This document shows, one piece after another, positions 1 to 6,866 of a stretch of 8,973 bases of DNA. The translations under genes were made by a program, and so were the position numbers. The notes below the pieces were generated by a model. That model had not been told where the DNA came from, ran no database searches, and worked only from the letters and a program-made list of their open reading frames with translations. Source of the stretch: Immundisolibacteraceae bacterium (GTDB lineage Bacteria > Pseudomonadota > Gammaproteobacteria > Immundisolibacterales > Immundisolibacteraceae); assembly GCA_019090185.1 (NCBI GenBank), contig JAHRWJ010000090.1, positions 1 to 8,973 of the forward strand, read 5' to 3'. The number at the start of each line of letters is the position of its first letter. Within the stretch, counting starts at the first letter, position 1.

Positions 1-1472
1 CGGTTATGAAAACCGGTGTTGGTGTTGAACGGCTCGAGTGTCTGATGCAGGGCCTGAAGTGACCAGTCAGATTTAGTTCGGCAATTTACCAGGCCGATGA
101 CCATGTTGACTTCAGGACTTCTCTGACGTGTAAAGTTATCGATGCAATTTAATACTTTTAGGCGTAAATCTGGGCGTTGAACGTCGATCAGCCAAATGAT
201 GGACCCGCTGGTCATTTGGTTTGGGCTTAACTGGCGACAATCTGGCAGTGACCTGGCAACGATAGTGGCCTGCCAGCCTGAGTTGCCAGATCCTGAATAA
301 CTTAGGGTCAGTGGTTTGGAGGGCAAATCGTTTCTATTATCCGAGGGTCGGTCTGACTCAGCGATCGGGTCGTCGGGCGCGGTGTCATCTGAAAAAGGTG
401 TTCCCCTTGCTGTTACTGGTTGTCCTGGACTGGACTGGATGTGTTCGTTACCAGTGACAGCTGTGAGGGAATCCAAAAAGTCTGAATGGGTTGGGTCGTC
501 TATGCCGACAACCAGCAGCTCTTCATGAATAACGGGCCTGGAAGGCAATCGATTGGGGCGAAGTGATTCCTCGATGACGTCTAGTTTGTCGAGAATTTCA
601 TCAATTGATTGGGGCCGGCTACGCTGTTGCTGACTCAGCATCTGGTCAACCAGGTGTAATAGCTCGTCTGAATAGCCAGCAGGCATCAGCGAGGTCAGCG
701 GTACATAGGTGTCCCTACCGTCATTGTCGATGGAGCCCTGACGAAGAATGGATCGTCGCGGTGGTTTGGTTGTGATGCAGCGGTAGATGGTCGCACCGAG
801 TGCATAGATATCTGATGCTGGACCGATGGTTTCGCTATTCGCCATGTATTGTTCGATGGGGGCGTAGTGGGGTGTCACTACCTGAATCTCGGAGAGGGAT
901 TCGATGTCCTGGGCTTGTGCTCCACCGAAATCAAGCAGCATTGGTTCGCCGTTTTCACGGATGTAAATGTTAGAAGGCTTGATGTCGCGATGGACGCAAT
1001 CGGCTTTGTGTAGTTCGCCAAGCCCGAATAGTACGGGTTTTATGATCTGAATGAGTACCGATTCTGAAACCGGATAAAAATCTTCTCGTTTCATCAACGA
1101 AGCCAAGTCTTCACCCGGTTCGTAACGCATAACGATGTAGGCCGTACCGTTGGCGTAGAAATAGCGCAGCACGTTAACGATATTGGCGTGATTGAATTTT
1201 GCGGCGATGCGAGCCTCTAAAATAAACCGGTTTTTACCGTCCTCGAAGGCTTCTTGGTGCTCCGGTATTTCGCAGCTGACTTCTCCGGCATCACTTCTGG
1301 ACGAGATATCGGCGGGGAAGTACTCTTTGATGGCCACCGGCATATCGAGCACGTAATCTCGGGCTTTATAGGTGATACCAAAGCTGCCGGTGCCGAGCAG
1401 GTCTTCAATACGATAATCATAAATAGTGGTGTTTTGCGGCAGGCTACGGCGCTTGATTTTGGGGCTATTCAT
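1..1472 (-). CDS. Ser/Thr protein kinase with degenerate GTPase-like C-terminal region (partial, runs off left edge)
   Basis: An open frame starts at ATG 1472 and has no stop before base 1, so at least 490 residues are encoded and the 3' end is missing. Residues about 20-300 form a PknB-type catalytic domain. The motifs seen are the glycine loop GTGSFG (27-32), the ATP lysine in VAIKEY (K49), the helix-C glutamate (E86), the catalytic loop HRDIKPSN (161-168), DFG (181-183), APIEQY in place of APE (204-209), DIYALG (221-226) and the late arginine near 286. All catalytic residues are present, so it should be an active cytoplasmic kinase. A polar linker rich in D, S and P (about 340-385) splits the region that follows. 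Residues 317-336 and 388-490 resemble the strands of an MglA/COG2229 small GTPase but lack its nucleotide motifs. No transmembrane segment is seen. The gene lies 10 bases after the stop of the 221-residue gene. No clear Shine-Dalgarno is visible, so translational coupling is likely. The kinase call is firm; the GTPase relation is inference. Confidence 0.93.
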   Translation of the reverse strand, partial: MNSPKIKRRSLPQNTTIYDYRIEDLLGTGSFGITYKARDYVLDMPVAIKEYFPADISSRSDAGEVSCEIPEHQEAFEDGKNRFILEARIAAKFNHANIVNVLRYFYANGTAYIVMRYEPGEDLASLMKREDFYPVSESVLIQIIKPVLFGLGELHKADCVHRDIKPSNIYIRENGEPMLLDFGGAQAQDIESLSEIQVVTPHYAPIEQYMANSETIGPASDIYALGATIYRCITTKPPRRSILRQGSIDNDGRDTYVPLTSLMPAGYSDELLHLVDQMLSQQQRSRPQSIDEILDKLDVIEESLRPNRLPSRPVIHEELLVVGIDDPTHSDFLDSLTAVTGNEHIQSSPGQPVTARGTPFSDDTAPDDPIAESDRPSDNRNDLPSKPLTLSYSGSGNSGWQATIVARSLPDCRQLSPNQMTSGSIIWLIDVQRPDLRLKVLNCIDNFTRQRSPEVNMVIGLVNCRTKSDWSLQALHQTLEPFNTNTGFHN

Positions 1473-1482
1473 CGAGTAACCA

Positions 1483-2148
1483 TTAGCGCCTGGCGATTAG
1501 CGGACGTAGGCCAAACAGGGATTTTATTTTGTTGAAAAAGCTCTCTGTTGGGGCAGCTGATTCTGGTATCTGGATGATTTTCTGTTCTCCACTGTCTGAT
1601 TCGCGGAACAGTACCCCCAATAACTGAGCCGCGTCCGCAGCCGCGTAAAAACTGTTTACCTTCTCCAGGGTGATCTGTAGGGAGGTTGCTGTGGCAATTA
1701 GTGACATGGGGTGGGTTAGCCATAATGCGGCTATACGAAGTTCATCGTCACTGTGGGGTAGGCGGCTGAAGTTGGGCCAGTTGCGGATATAGACTCGGTC
1801 AGCGTGCAGATCTATGCCGGGTGGCGTTTTCCCGGCCGCCATCACCTCTGTGGCTTTCCACTTCAGCGCTTCTATATTTATCTCGTAGCCATCACCGGCC
1901 TCTTCAAATGCAAGTGTCTTTTCTCTGTCAGTCAGTCCCCAATATCTGACTGACCCTTGGGCGGGCAGTTTCTCCAGTGCGCTGATCAGATTGAGCGGCG
2001 TGGTGTTGGCATACACAACCTGGCCGGGGGGCATAAGAATTAGAAAATGGTGCCGGTCGAGCTGTATGCGAACCGCCTGATTGACGGCCTGTTCAAGCGC
2101 ATGGCTCAAGGTCTGTAACAAGGGGGATTGATTGATTACAGGTGTCAT
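1483..2148 (-). CDS. uncharacterised 221-residue protein, possible winged-helix-like C-terminal half
   Basis: I do not recognise this protein as a named family. It has no signal peptide or membrane segment and is probably cytoplasmic. The N-terminal part (about 10-110) alternates helices and short strands (for example FLILMPPGQVVYAN at 35-48). The part around 119-185 has RNWPNFSRLP (122-131), DELRIAALWL (135-144) and a helix ending in LLGVLF (176-181). This run of helices with a W-P-x-x-x-x-L-P lead-in looks like a winged-helix or adaptor fold, but no DNA-binding motif can be shown. The C-terminus is a short basic amphipathic stretch (FFNKIKSLFGL, 204-214) after a P/S/E-rich linker, which could dock to a membrane or a partner. 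It begins 47 bases after the CheX stop with no good ribosome binding site and ends 10 bases before the kinase start. It is therefore probably a partner of the kinase. The reading frame is well supported; the function is unknown. Confidence 0.82.
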   Translation of the reverse strand: MTPVINQSPLLQTLSHALEQAVNQAVRIQLDRHHFLILMPPGQVVYANTTPLNLISALEKLPAQGSVRYWGLTDREKTLAFEEAGDGYEINIEALKWKATEVMAAGKTPPGIDLHADRVYIRNWPNFSRLPHSDDELRIAALWLTHPMSLIATATSLQITLEKVNSFYAAADAAQLLGVLFRESDSGEQKIIQIPESAAPTESFFNKIKSLFGLRPLIARR

Positions 2149-2195
2149 TAGAAAGGCTAAGAATAAGGAATCTAGTCGCTATTGGCGGGCGGCGG

Positions 2196-2663
2196 TTATT
2201 CGAGGCAGATCATTAGTCTTGGTTCAAACTGCTTCCAGGATACTGGAATAATGTAGGTAGCATTACCACCTGGAAAAGTGACCTGGTGATTACCCCCGGC
2301 TAACACTACGGGTACCGAGATCATAAAGTTTTTGCCGTAACTGCGACGCACATTGCCGGAAATGGTATTGGCTATCTCGCCGGTAATGTCAGCAATATTC
2401 TCATCGCAAAAATCAGTTTCGCCCATCGCATCGAGGATGTTTTCCAACATTTCTCGTGAGCTGGTGAAATAAACAAAGCCCTTGCGGCTACCGGAGACGC
2501 CAATCATGCCGGTGTACTCCAGTGAAGGGTTTTCGGTGGTGCGCAGATAGGGCGCGCCGACCACGGCCTCCTGTCCGGTGATGTGGTCAAAATAATGTGC
2601 GGTGCCGTCGATGAACGCCTGCAGGTCATGCTGTTCGGTCTGCTCGAGGGTCAGGCTAGTCAT
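2196..2663 (-). CDS. cheX: CheX-family CheY-phosphate phosphatase
   Basis: This 155-residue protein has the fold signature of CheX in the CheC/CheX/FliY family, whose members dephosphorylate CheY-P. The active-site pattern E-x-x-N is seen as GEIAN at residues 95-99 (E96, N99), within a helix followed by the G-N-V-R-R segment. The preceding GMIGVSGSRKGFVYF (52-66) matches the family's first strand pair, and the C-terminal VSWKQFEPRL is typical of the last strand. CheX proteins are about 150-160 residues, so it is full length. The start ATG at 2663 lies inside the end of the receiver gene (8-base overlap), with a GGAG-like site about 10 bases upstream. This implies coupled translation with its probable substrate, the receiver encoded just before it. 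The CheX call is confident from motif and context. No flagellar or MCP genes are in view, so the target need not be chemotaxis. Confidence 0.88.
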   Translation of the reverse strand: MTSLTLEQTEQHDLQAFIDGTAHYFDHITGQEAVVGAPYLRTTENPSLEYTGMIGVSGSRKGFVYFTSSREMLENILDAMGETDFCDENIADITGEIANTISGNVRRSYGKNFMISVPVVLAGGNHQVTFPGGNATYIIPVSWKQFEPRLMICLE

Positions 2664-3024
2664 CTTCTAATAGCTCCAGGAATGCTTCGTTGAGTTCTTT
2701 GGGATTAAAGGGCTTGCTCAGGTAACCCTGCGCTCCCTTGGAGAGGGCTTCGATGGCGGTGGCTTTATCCGCCAGGGCGGAGACCACCAGAATATGGACG
2801 TCCGGATTGAGCTCGATCAGTTCTTCAACACATTGAACGCCATCCATCTCAGGCATGGTGATATCCATCGTCACCAGATCAGGAGCTGTTTCTTTGAAGA
2901 GCTCAATTGCCTTAATGCCGTTACCAGCGACGCCGACAATATCCAGATTTTCAACATTGACGGCACGCTCGATGGAACGTCTTACCACATTGGAGTCGTC
3001 AACAATCATCAGTTTACGATTCAT
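2656..3024 (-). CDS. CheY-like single-domain response regulator
   Basis: This is a 122-residue stand-alone receiver domain with no output domain. The acidic pocket is D9-D10 in IVDDS, the phospho-acceptor is D54 in MDITMPEMDG, the switch Ser/Thr position is S82 (VVSALA), and the conserved lysine is K104 in SKPF. All key residues are present, so it should accept phosphate from a histidine donor, most simply H432 of the kinase encoded immediately upstream. It should then act by protein-protein contact in the cytoplasm, as CheY does. An AGGA ribosome binding site lies about 11 bases before ATG 3024, and the gap from the upstream kinase stop is 19 bases. The 3' end overlaps the CheX gene by 8 bases. 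The family call is certain; the binding target is unknown. The Ser/Thr kinase or the 221-residue protein downstream are natural candidates, by inference. Confidence 0.95.
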   Translation of the reverse strand: MNRKLMIVDDSNVVRRSIERAVNVENLDIVGVAGNGIKAIELFKETAPDLVTMDITMPEMDGVQCVEELIELNPDVHILVVSALADKATAIEALSKGAQGYLSKPFNPKELNEAFLELLEDD

Positions 3025-3043
3025 GGTGTTGGATATCCTGTGA

Positions 3044-5167
3044 TCATGCTGCGTTGGAGGTTGGCGTTACGATACGGAATTCACAGAATTTGCCTTTAGA
3101 AGTTGAAACCTTGACCCGGCCGTTCATTCTTGCCACGTTGGTTTTGACAACATCCATGCCGACTCCACGACCAGCGTCCTGATTCGCTTCGACCACCGTA
3201 CTGAAGCCTGGTTGGAAGATAACCGAGATGGTCTTTTGAGCATCCCATTTAGCAATATCCTGCTTCGGCCATTTGCCGCTGGCAATAGCCTGAGCGCGGA
3301 TTTGATCGAGTTGCAATCCCTGGCCATCATCCTGTACCGCCAACATCATATTGCGGTTGTTATCGATCCAGTTCTGGATGCGGATGGTTGCCTGGGGGGA
3401 CTTGCCGCGTTTCTGGCGGGCGGCCGGTGGTTCAATACCATGGCTGATGGCATTGCGCACCAGCTGAATAACGACCCCAAGCATCTGCTCGCTATGACCC
3501 GAGGGGATCAGCGCGCTGGTAAATCCTGACCAGTCAACAACCGCTAGTTTGTCCTGTCGAGCACAGAGCTGCTCGGTGATTTTTTCTACCGATCGTTGGA
3601 AGGCATCCAGAGCAGGCAGGTCAGCAGCGGTTGGGTACTCGACTGTTTTGTCTTCGGTGCCAAACTGTTGCTGAATCGCCGTCAGTCTGCCAATCAGGGA
3701 TTTTACCGAGGTCACGGTATCAAACAGTCCGTCGAGCATCACGGTTAACCTGAGGAAGTCGTTACCGGTGAGTCCGGGGGTGTTTTTAAGGTCGGAAATT
3801 ACCGATTCAAATTGGTTGAATTTGGCTTCAAACAGATCCAGGCCGAGGGTAGCGGCATCGCCTTTAATAACGTGGGCGATGCGAAAAAGCTCGTCCAGGG
3901 TTTCGTGATGGCTGCCAACGCCTTCATCTTTCTTCAGAGTTTCGTTGACATGGTCCAGGGAACGTTTCATCCGGTTGATGAATTGGTCAAGGTCGGCGGG
4001 CGGCACGTGAATGATGTTAAACACCAAGTTGACCTGTTCGCTGGCTTCGGCCTCAAATTTCTGCAATTGTTGTGAAAGCAGTATGCGTTTGGTGATATCT
4101 GTCATGGTAACCAGTATCTGGGTAACTTCGCCCTGCTCGACGATACGATTAAAACCGAAACTGTAATAGAAGGTTTCGAAACCACCGCCAGCTTTATCGA
4201 AATTGATTTCAACTTCGTTGAGCGGATTGAGCTCGACAATAAGCCGCTCTTTTACCCGTTTTTTAAACATCAATTTGATGTATTCGTTGGCGGTGCCAAA
4301 TAGAGCCTCGGGGATATGGGGTTTCAGGACTGCCAGCAGGTGCTTTCCTTCCAGGTCGTCCATTCTTAACAGCGCTTTGGTTTCTGCTGATTGTACCGGT
4401 CCAATACGAAATTCTTTGTCGATCAGAATCAGTCCTTCGCGGATGGTGTGCAAAATAGAATCGGTTTGGCCTTTGGCCGCTGTGAGTTCGCCGGTTGTTA
4501 TTCGTAATTGCAGTCCGCCACGGATGGTGGCGTAGGTCAGGTAGATCAGTATTAAGAGCGCGTTAACGATAACAACGGCGATAACGACGATGATGAACTG
4601 CTGGCGGGTTGCCTTTTCACGAGCCCAGTTTTCGAGTTCAACTGAAATTTTGTTGGTGATGGCTGCGAGCGGGTTGGTTCCCCGGGATACGCTTCGAAGA
4701 GCTTTTTGAATATCGCGTTCGGTCGCTTCTGGGCCTGTTTCAAGTAGTGCTTTAATCCCTTTGGCGTAAGGGTTCCATATTCTTCTGGCCTGTTTAACCA
4801 ATCGGGCGGTGTCGTCGGTTGGTGCCTTCGGCAGGAAAAATTCCGAACCATCCAGTGAGGTAACCGTGCCACCTTCGGACAGTCCCGTTAAGGTCTGCTC
4901 GATGCCCTCGTAGCCACTTTCGAGTTCGGCCAACAGCGAGTTGATGCTTCTGTCGCGGCTCTGTTGCTGCTGCATCTGGTAAAGCGTGCGGGCAATCTGT
5001 TGGGTCATGGCGCTTTGGCGTGAGGCCAGACTGACGATTTCAGCATCGTTTTCAAGTGACTCAGAAGCAGTGGTGATGTATTGGTAAAAGAGCGTATTGA
5101 TGCCGGCAAAGAATGCCATCACGAGTATGCCAATGAGGATGTATTGAACAATTTTTTTCTGGTTCAC
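3044..5167 (-). CDS. membrane PAS-Hpt-HATPase histidine kinase, CheA-like without CheW domain
   Basis: This 707-residue sensor kinase starts at GTG 5167; the next in-frame ATG would cut into the first membrane helix. Domains in order: transmembrane helix 1 (about 7-30); a periplasmic helical region (31-188) whose LASRQSAMTQQIAR (47-60) resembles the PilJ/NarX-type sensor; transmembrane helix 2 (about 190-213); a PAS-like domain (about 228-365); an Hpt domain (about 375-500) with phospho-accepting H432 in AHVIKGD; and a CheA-type ATPase (about 520-703). The ATPase has the N-box LVRNAISHGIE (569-579), G1 DDGQG (613-617), FQPGFST (651-657) and G2 DAGRGVGMD (664-672). The protein ends soon after the ATPase, so the CheA P5 regulatory domain that binds CheW is absent. 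No classic H-box dimerisation domain was seen. It probably phosphorylates its own Hpt histidine and passes the phosphate to the CheY-like protein encoded 19 bases downstream. The signal sensed is unknown. Confidence 0.92.
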   Translation of the reverse strand: MNQKKIVQYILIGILVMAFFAGINTLFYQYITTASESLENDAEIVSLASRQSAMTQQIARTLYQMQQQQSRDRSINSLLAELESGYEGIEQTLTGLSEGGTVTSLDGSEFFLPKAPTDDTARLVKQARRIWNPYAKGIKALLETGPEATERDIQKALRSVSRGTNPLAAITNKISVELENWAREKATRQQFIIVVIAVVIVNALLILIYLTYATIRGGLQLRITTGELTAAKGQTDSILHTIREGLILIDKEFRIGPVQSAETKALLRMDDLEGKHLLAVLKPHIPEALFGTANEYIKLMFKKRVKERLIVELNPLNEVEINFDKAGGGFETFYYSFGFNRIVEQGEVTQILVTMTDITKRILLSQQLQKFEAEASEQVNLVFNIIHVPPADLDQFINRMKRSLDHVNETLKKDEGVGSHHETLDELFRIAHVIKGDAATLGLDLFEAKFNQFESVISDLKNTPGLTGNDFLRLTVMLDGLFDTVTSVKSLIGRLTAIQQQFGTEDKTVEYPTAADLPALDAFQRSVEKITEQLCARQDKLAVVDWSGFTSALIPSGHSEQMLGVVIQLVRNAISHGIEPPAARQKRGKSPQATIRIQNWIDNNRNMMLAVQDDGQGLQLDQIRAQAIASGKWPKQDIAKWDAQKTISVIFQPGFSTVVEANQDAGRGVGMDVVKTNVARMNGRVKVSTSKGKFCEFRIVTPTSNAA

Positions 5168-5203
5168 AGCGGAAGGCTCATGGTTGAATTGTCTGCCAGC
5201 AGG

Positions 5204-6493
5204 CTAACGAAAACGTCTGGAGAGGGATTGGGGCGCATAATCAACGGCCACTGCATAGGGATCGTTAATTCGGTATTGATCCAGGGGGGCGTTATAGAGA
5301 ACGGTAGCGTGCATCTTTTTCAGATCAATCGCAGCGATGATACCAGCGCCGATCCCGGTGGAGCCATCTTCCCATGGCACGCTTTGGTAACCGATGACCA
5401 TGATTTTTTCTAGCTCGCCTTTTCTATTATAAGACTCCTGCCAGGGCAGCATCGGCGTGTAGGGATGGCTGTCAAAAAAATAACGACGGCTGGCGTAGGT
5501 GTGGCGTTTAGGCATGGTGGCCTCGACTACCCAGACTTCCCGAGGTTCATAAACCTCATCGAAATTCCAGTAGGGAGCCTTGTCCAGGTGGACGTTGGGA
5601 TAGCGTAGCTCAGGCGAATTTTCATATTCTTCCAGCCCAAAGGACTCACCGTGAACGGTAGCCAGCATCCAGCGTTTACCTATTAAACGCCACTCTGGGT
5701 ACCAGTTCGGTTGTACATCCATGCCAAACAGTTCATCCGTTAAAAAATCGCTGCCTGCGACACGGTCGGCCCAGGCACCGCTGGATAGACGGCGAACTCG
5801 GCGTAACTGTTTTACATAGGCATAAACATCGGGTAGCCGGTTATCCTGGTAATTCACCGTGAGTACGCCAACACCGCGGATATCCTGGGGATATTCAGCA
5901 AACAAGGACTGGTAGCGTAAAATTGACTTGTCGCTGCTATGTGGGGGCTGCTTTAAGCCGGTGAGGAAATAACGCTGAAAGCGCCAGCCTTGTTGGCGCC
6001 GGAGGCCTTTTTTACCGTCGATGATTAAAAAATACATTGGGTCGTAGTCGACATTTTGCCCCAGCCACGGAGCGCGCAAAAAATTGTAGGCAATTTTTAT
6101 CGCCGCGTCGGGGTCCTGCTCGCTGATATCTCTGAACGGCATACCTGCTACGTATCCTCTCAGATGTTTCTCGGCGGTTAGGGATACTCGATCGACATAT
6201 TTTTCGGTCAGCTCAGCCAGGCTCTCATCGAAATAGAGTTCCTGTGAATGAATCAGCAGCATTTCGAAGCCATGATCGCGGATCATCAGTTCCTGGTTCG
6301 GCGTTATTAAGGAACTTATTAATCGGCCATCGAGGGTCTGATCTAATAATTGGTCGATGGTTGTAGCGTTGAGCCGAGTGTTGTCCTCTATTTCAGCCGC
6401 ATGTGGGGTCAGCGTGAATAGCAGGATGGAACAAACCGTTAAAATTTTGTAAAAAAAATTGTTCATGGCTATCGACTGGGGCTGATGTTGCAT
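5204..6493 (-). CDS. exported DUF1329 family protein
   Basis: This is a 429-residue protein of the DUF1329 family, which folds like LolA/outer-membrane lipoprotein-sorting proteins and is thought to work at the outer membrane. The start is set at ATG 6493 because an excellent GGGAGGAG ribosome binding site lies 6 bases upstream; longer frames from 6586 or 6547 lack one. A signal peptide is visible: hydrophobic core about 16-29, with likely cleavage after HAA (31-33). Family features are GMPFRDI (117-123), YVKQLRRVRRLSSG (226-239), WRLIGKRWML (268-277) and the basic/aromatic YEPREVWVVEATMP strand (315-328). It ends 36 bases before the histidine kinase, so it appears to lead the operon. Family members usually sit beside DUF1302 proteins and RND-type transporters; here the neighbour is a sensor kinase instead. 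It may supply or report an envelope signal to that kinase (inference). The exact function is unknown. Confidence 0.88.
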   Translation of the reverse strand: MQHQPQSIAMNNFFYKILTVCSILLFTLTPHAAEIEDNTRLNATTIDQLLDQTLDGRLISSLITPNQELMIRDHGFEMLLIHSQELYFDESLAELTEKYVDRVSLTAEKHLRGYVAGMPFRDISEQDPDAAIKIAYNFLRAPWLGQNVDYDPMYFLIIDGKKGLRRQQGWRFQRYFLTGLKQPPHSSDKSILRYQSLFAEYPQDIRGVGVLTVNYQDNRLPDVYAYVKQLRRVRRLSSGAWADRVAGSDFLTDELFGMDVQPNWYPEWRLIGKRWMLATVHGESFGLEEYENSPELRYPNVHLDKAPYWNFDEVYEPREVWVVEATMPKRHTYASRRYFFDSHPYTPMLPWQESYNRKGELEKIMVIGYQSVPWEDGSTGIGAGIIAAIDLKKMHATVLYNAPLDQYRINDPYAVAVDYAPQSLSRRFR

Positions 6494-6496
6494 GGG

Positions 6497-6507
6497 CCTC
6501 TCCTCCC
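6497..6507 (-). promoter_or_regulatory. strong Shine-Dalgarno for the DUF1329 gene
   Basis: On the minus strand the sequence GGGAGGAGAGG precedes ATG 6493, with the AGGAG core 6 bases from the start. It is the best ribosome binding site in the window and decides between the possible starts at 6586, 6547, 6493 and 6466. Confidence 0.85.
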
Positions 6508-6569
6508 GGATAATTCGTTTTTGGCTACCCTGGTTGGTCCCTGTCATGGCTAAAAATTCTTTGTAAGGC

Positions 6570-6585
6570 TGTTGCAGAGGCAACA
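6570..6585 (-). other. leader hairpin upstream of the DUF1329 operon
   Basis: TGTTGC and GCAACA form a perfect 6-bp stem around the 4-base loop CTCT (minus strand). It lies about 77 bases before the start codon and inside the predicted leader. There is no adjacent T-run, so it does not look like a terminator. A role in mRNA stability or control is possible but not shown. Confidence 0.35.
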
Positions 6586-6640
6586 CCTAGCCGTTAAACC
6601 GATCCATAGCCTAGGGATGTAGCTCATTTCTGAATGGCCA

Positions 6641-6669
6641 AAAATACATAAAAAATAAGCACTTGTAAA
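6641..6669 (-). promoter_or_regulatory. possible sigma-70 promoter for the six-gene operon
   Basis: On the minus strand TTTACA (6669-6664, 5 of 6 bases of the -35 consensus) is followed after exactly 17 bases by TATTTT (6646-6641, 4 of 6 of the -10 consensus). It lies in AT-rich DNA upstream of the DUF1329 gene. The start of transcription would be near 6634, giving a leader of about 140 bases. Because the DNA around it is AT-rich, chance matches are likely, so this is a moderate call only. Confidence 0.4.
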
Positions 6670-6746
6670 AGGGTTTTATGTAAATACTTTAAAATAACCA
6701 GGTAAATAATATAGTTAGATGATTGTTCAGAATCTTAGCTAGCAGG

Positions 6747-6764
6747 AAAATTTAGGCAAGCCTA
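6747..6764 (-). terminator. weak candidate terminator after the panE-like gene
   Basis: The minus-strand sequence TAGGCTTGCCTA is self-complementary and is followed by AAATTTT. The stem is only 4-5 bp once a loop is allowed, and the T-run is short. It lies about 90 bases after the stop codon. It is included as the best candidate rather than a confident terminator. Confidence 0.25.
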
Positions 6765-6849
6765 CGCCCGACAGGGTAGGGATACCCGGTGTTGCAAGTA
6801 ATTAACAGCATCATGTGTTGCTACATGGCTCCCAGCTAGCTGCTCAAGT

Positions 6850-6866
6850 AGCGCTCATTGAGCGCT
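6850..6866. repeat. perfect palindrome over the panE-like stop codon
   Basis: AGCGCTCA-T-TGAGCGCT is a perfect 8-bp inverted repeat around one base. It contains the TGA stop (6857-6855) of the reductase gene. As RNA it gives a 6-bp stem with a 5-base loop, without a following T-run. It may be a 3'-end stabiliser, part of a terminator, or chance. Confidence 0.55.

Larger units (their letters stand above)
6494..6854. other. intergenic region between the panE-like gene and the DUF1329 operon
   Basis: These 361 bases contain no credible gene. Next to the DUF1329 gene they hold its ribosome binding site, a leader hairpin and a promoter-like pair. The half next to the reductase gene holds several small inverted repeats: CATGT...ACATG (6812-6827), GGGTA...TACCC (6774-6787) and TAGGC-AA-GCCTA (6753-6764). 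On the minus strand the last is followed by AAATTTT and is the best, though weak, candidate for a terminator of the reductase gene. Confidence 0.6.

Noticed and set aside
316..528. Plus-strand open frame of 70 codons
   Set aside because: It lies antisense inside the Ser/Thr kinase gene, over its linker region, and has a Ser/Gly-rich composition. It is a shadow of the real frame.
4552..4872. Minus-strand 106-codon frame inside the histidine kinase gene
   Set aside because: It is out of frame with a gene whose domains are clear throughout this stretch.
5164..5181. Five-codon mini-frame (MSLPL) whose TGA overlaps the GTG start of the histidine kinase
   Set aside because: It could couple translation, but it has no ribosome binding site and such short frames are common by chance.
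6494..6586. Longer DUF1329 protein starting at 6586 or 6547
   Set aside because: The extra residues are charged and would bury the signal peptide, and the strong Shine-Dalgarno lies directly before ATG 6493.
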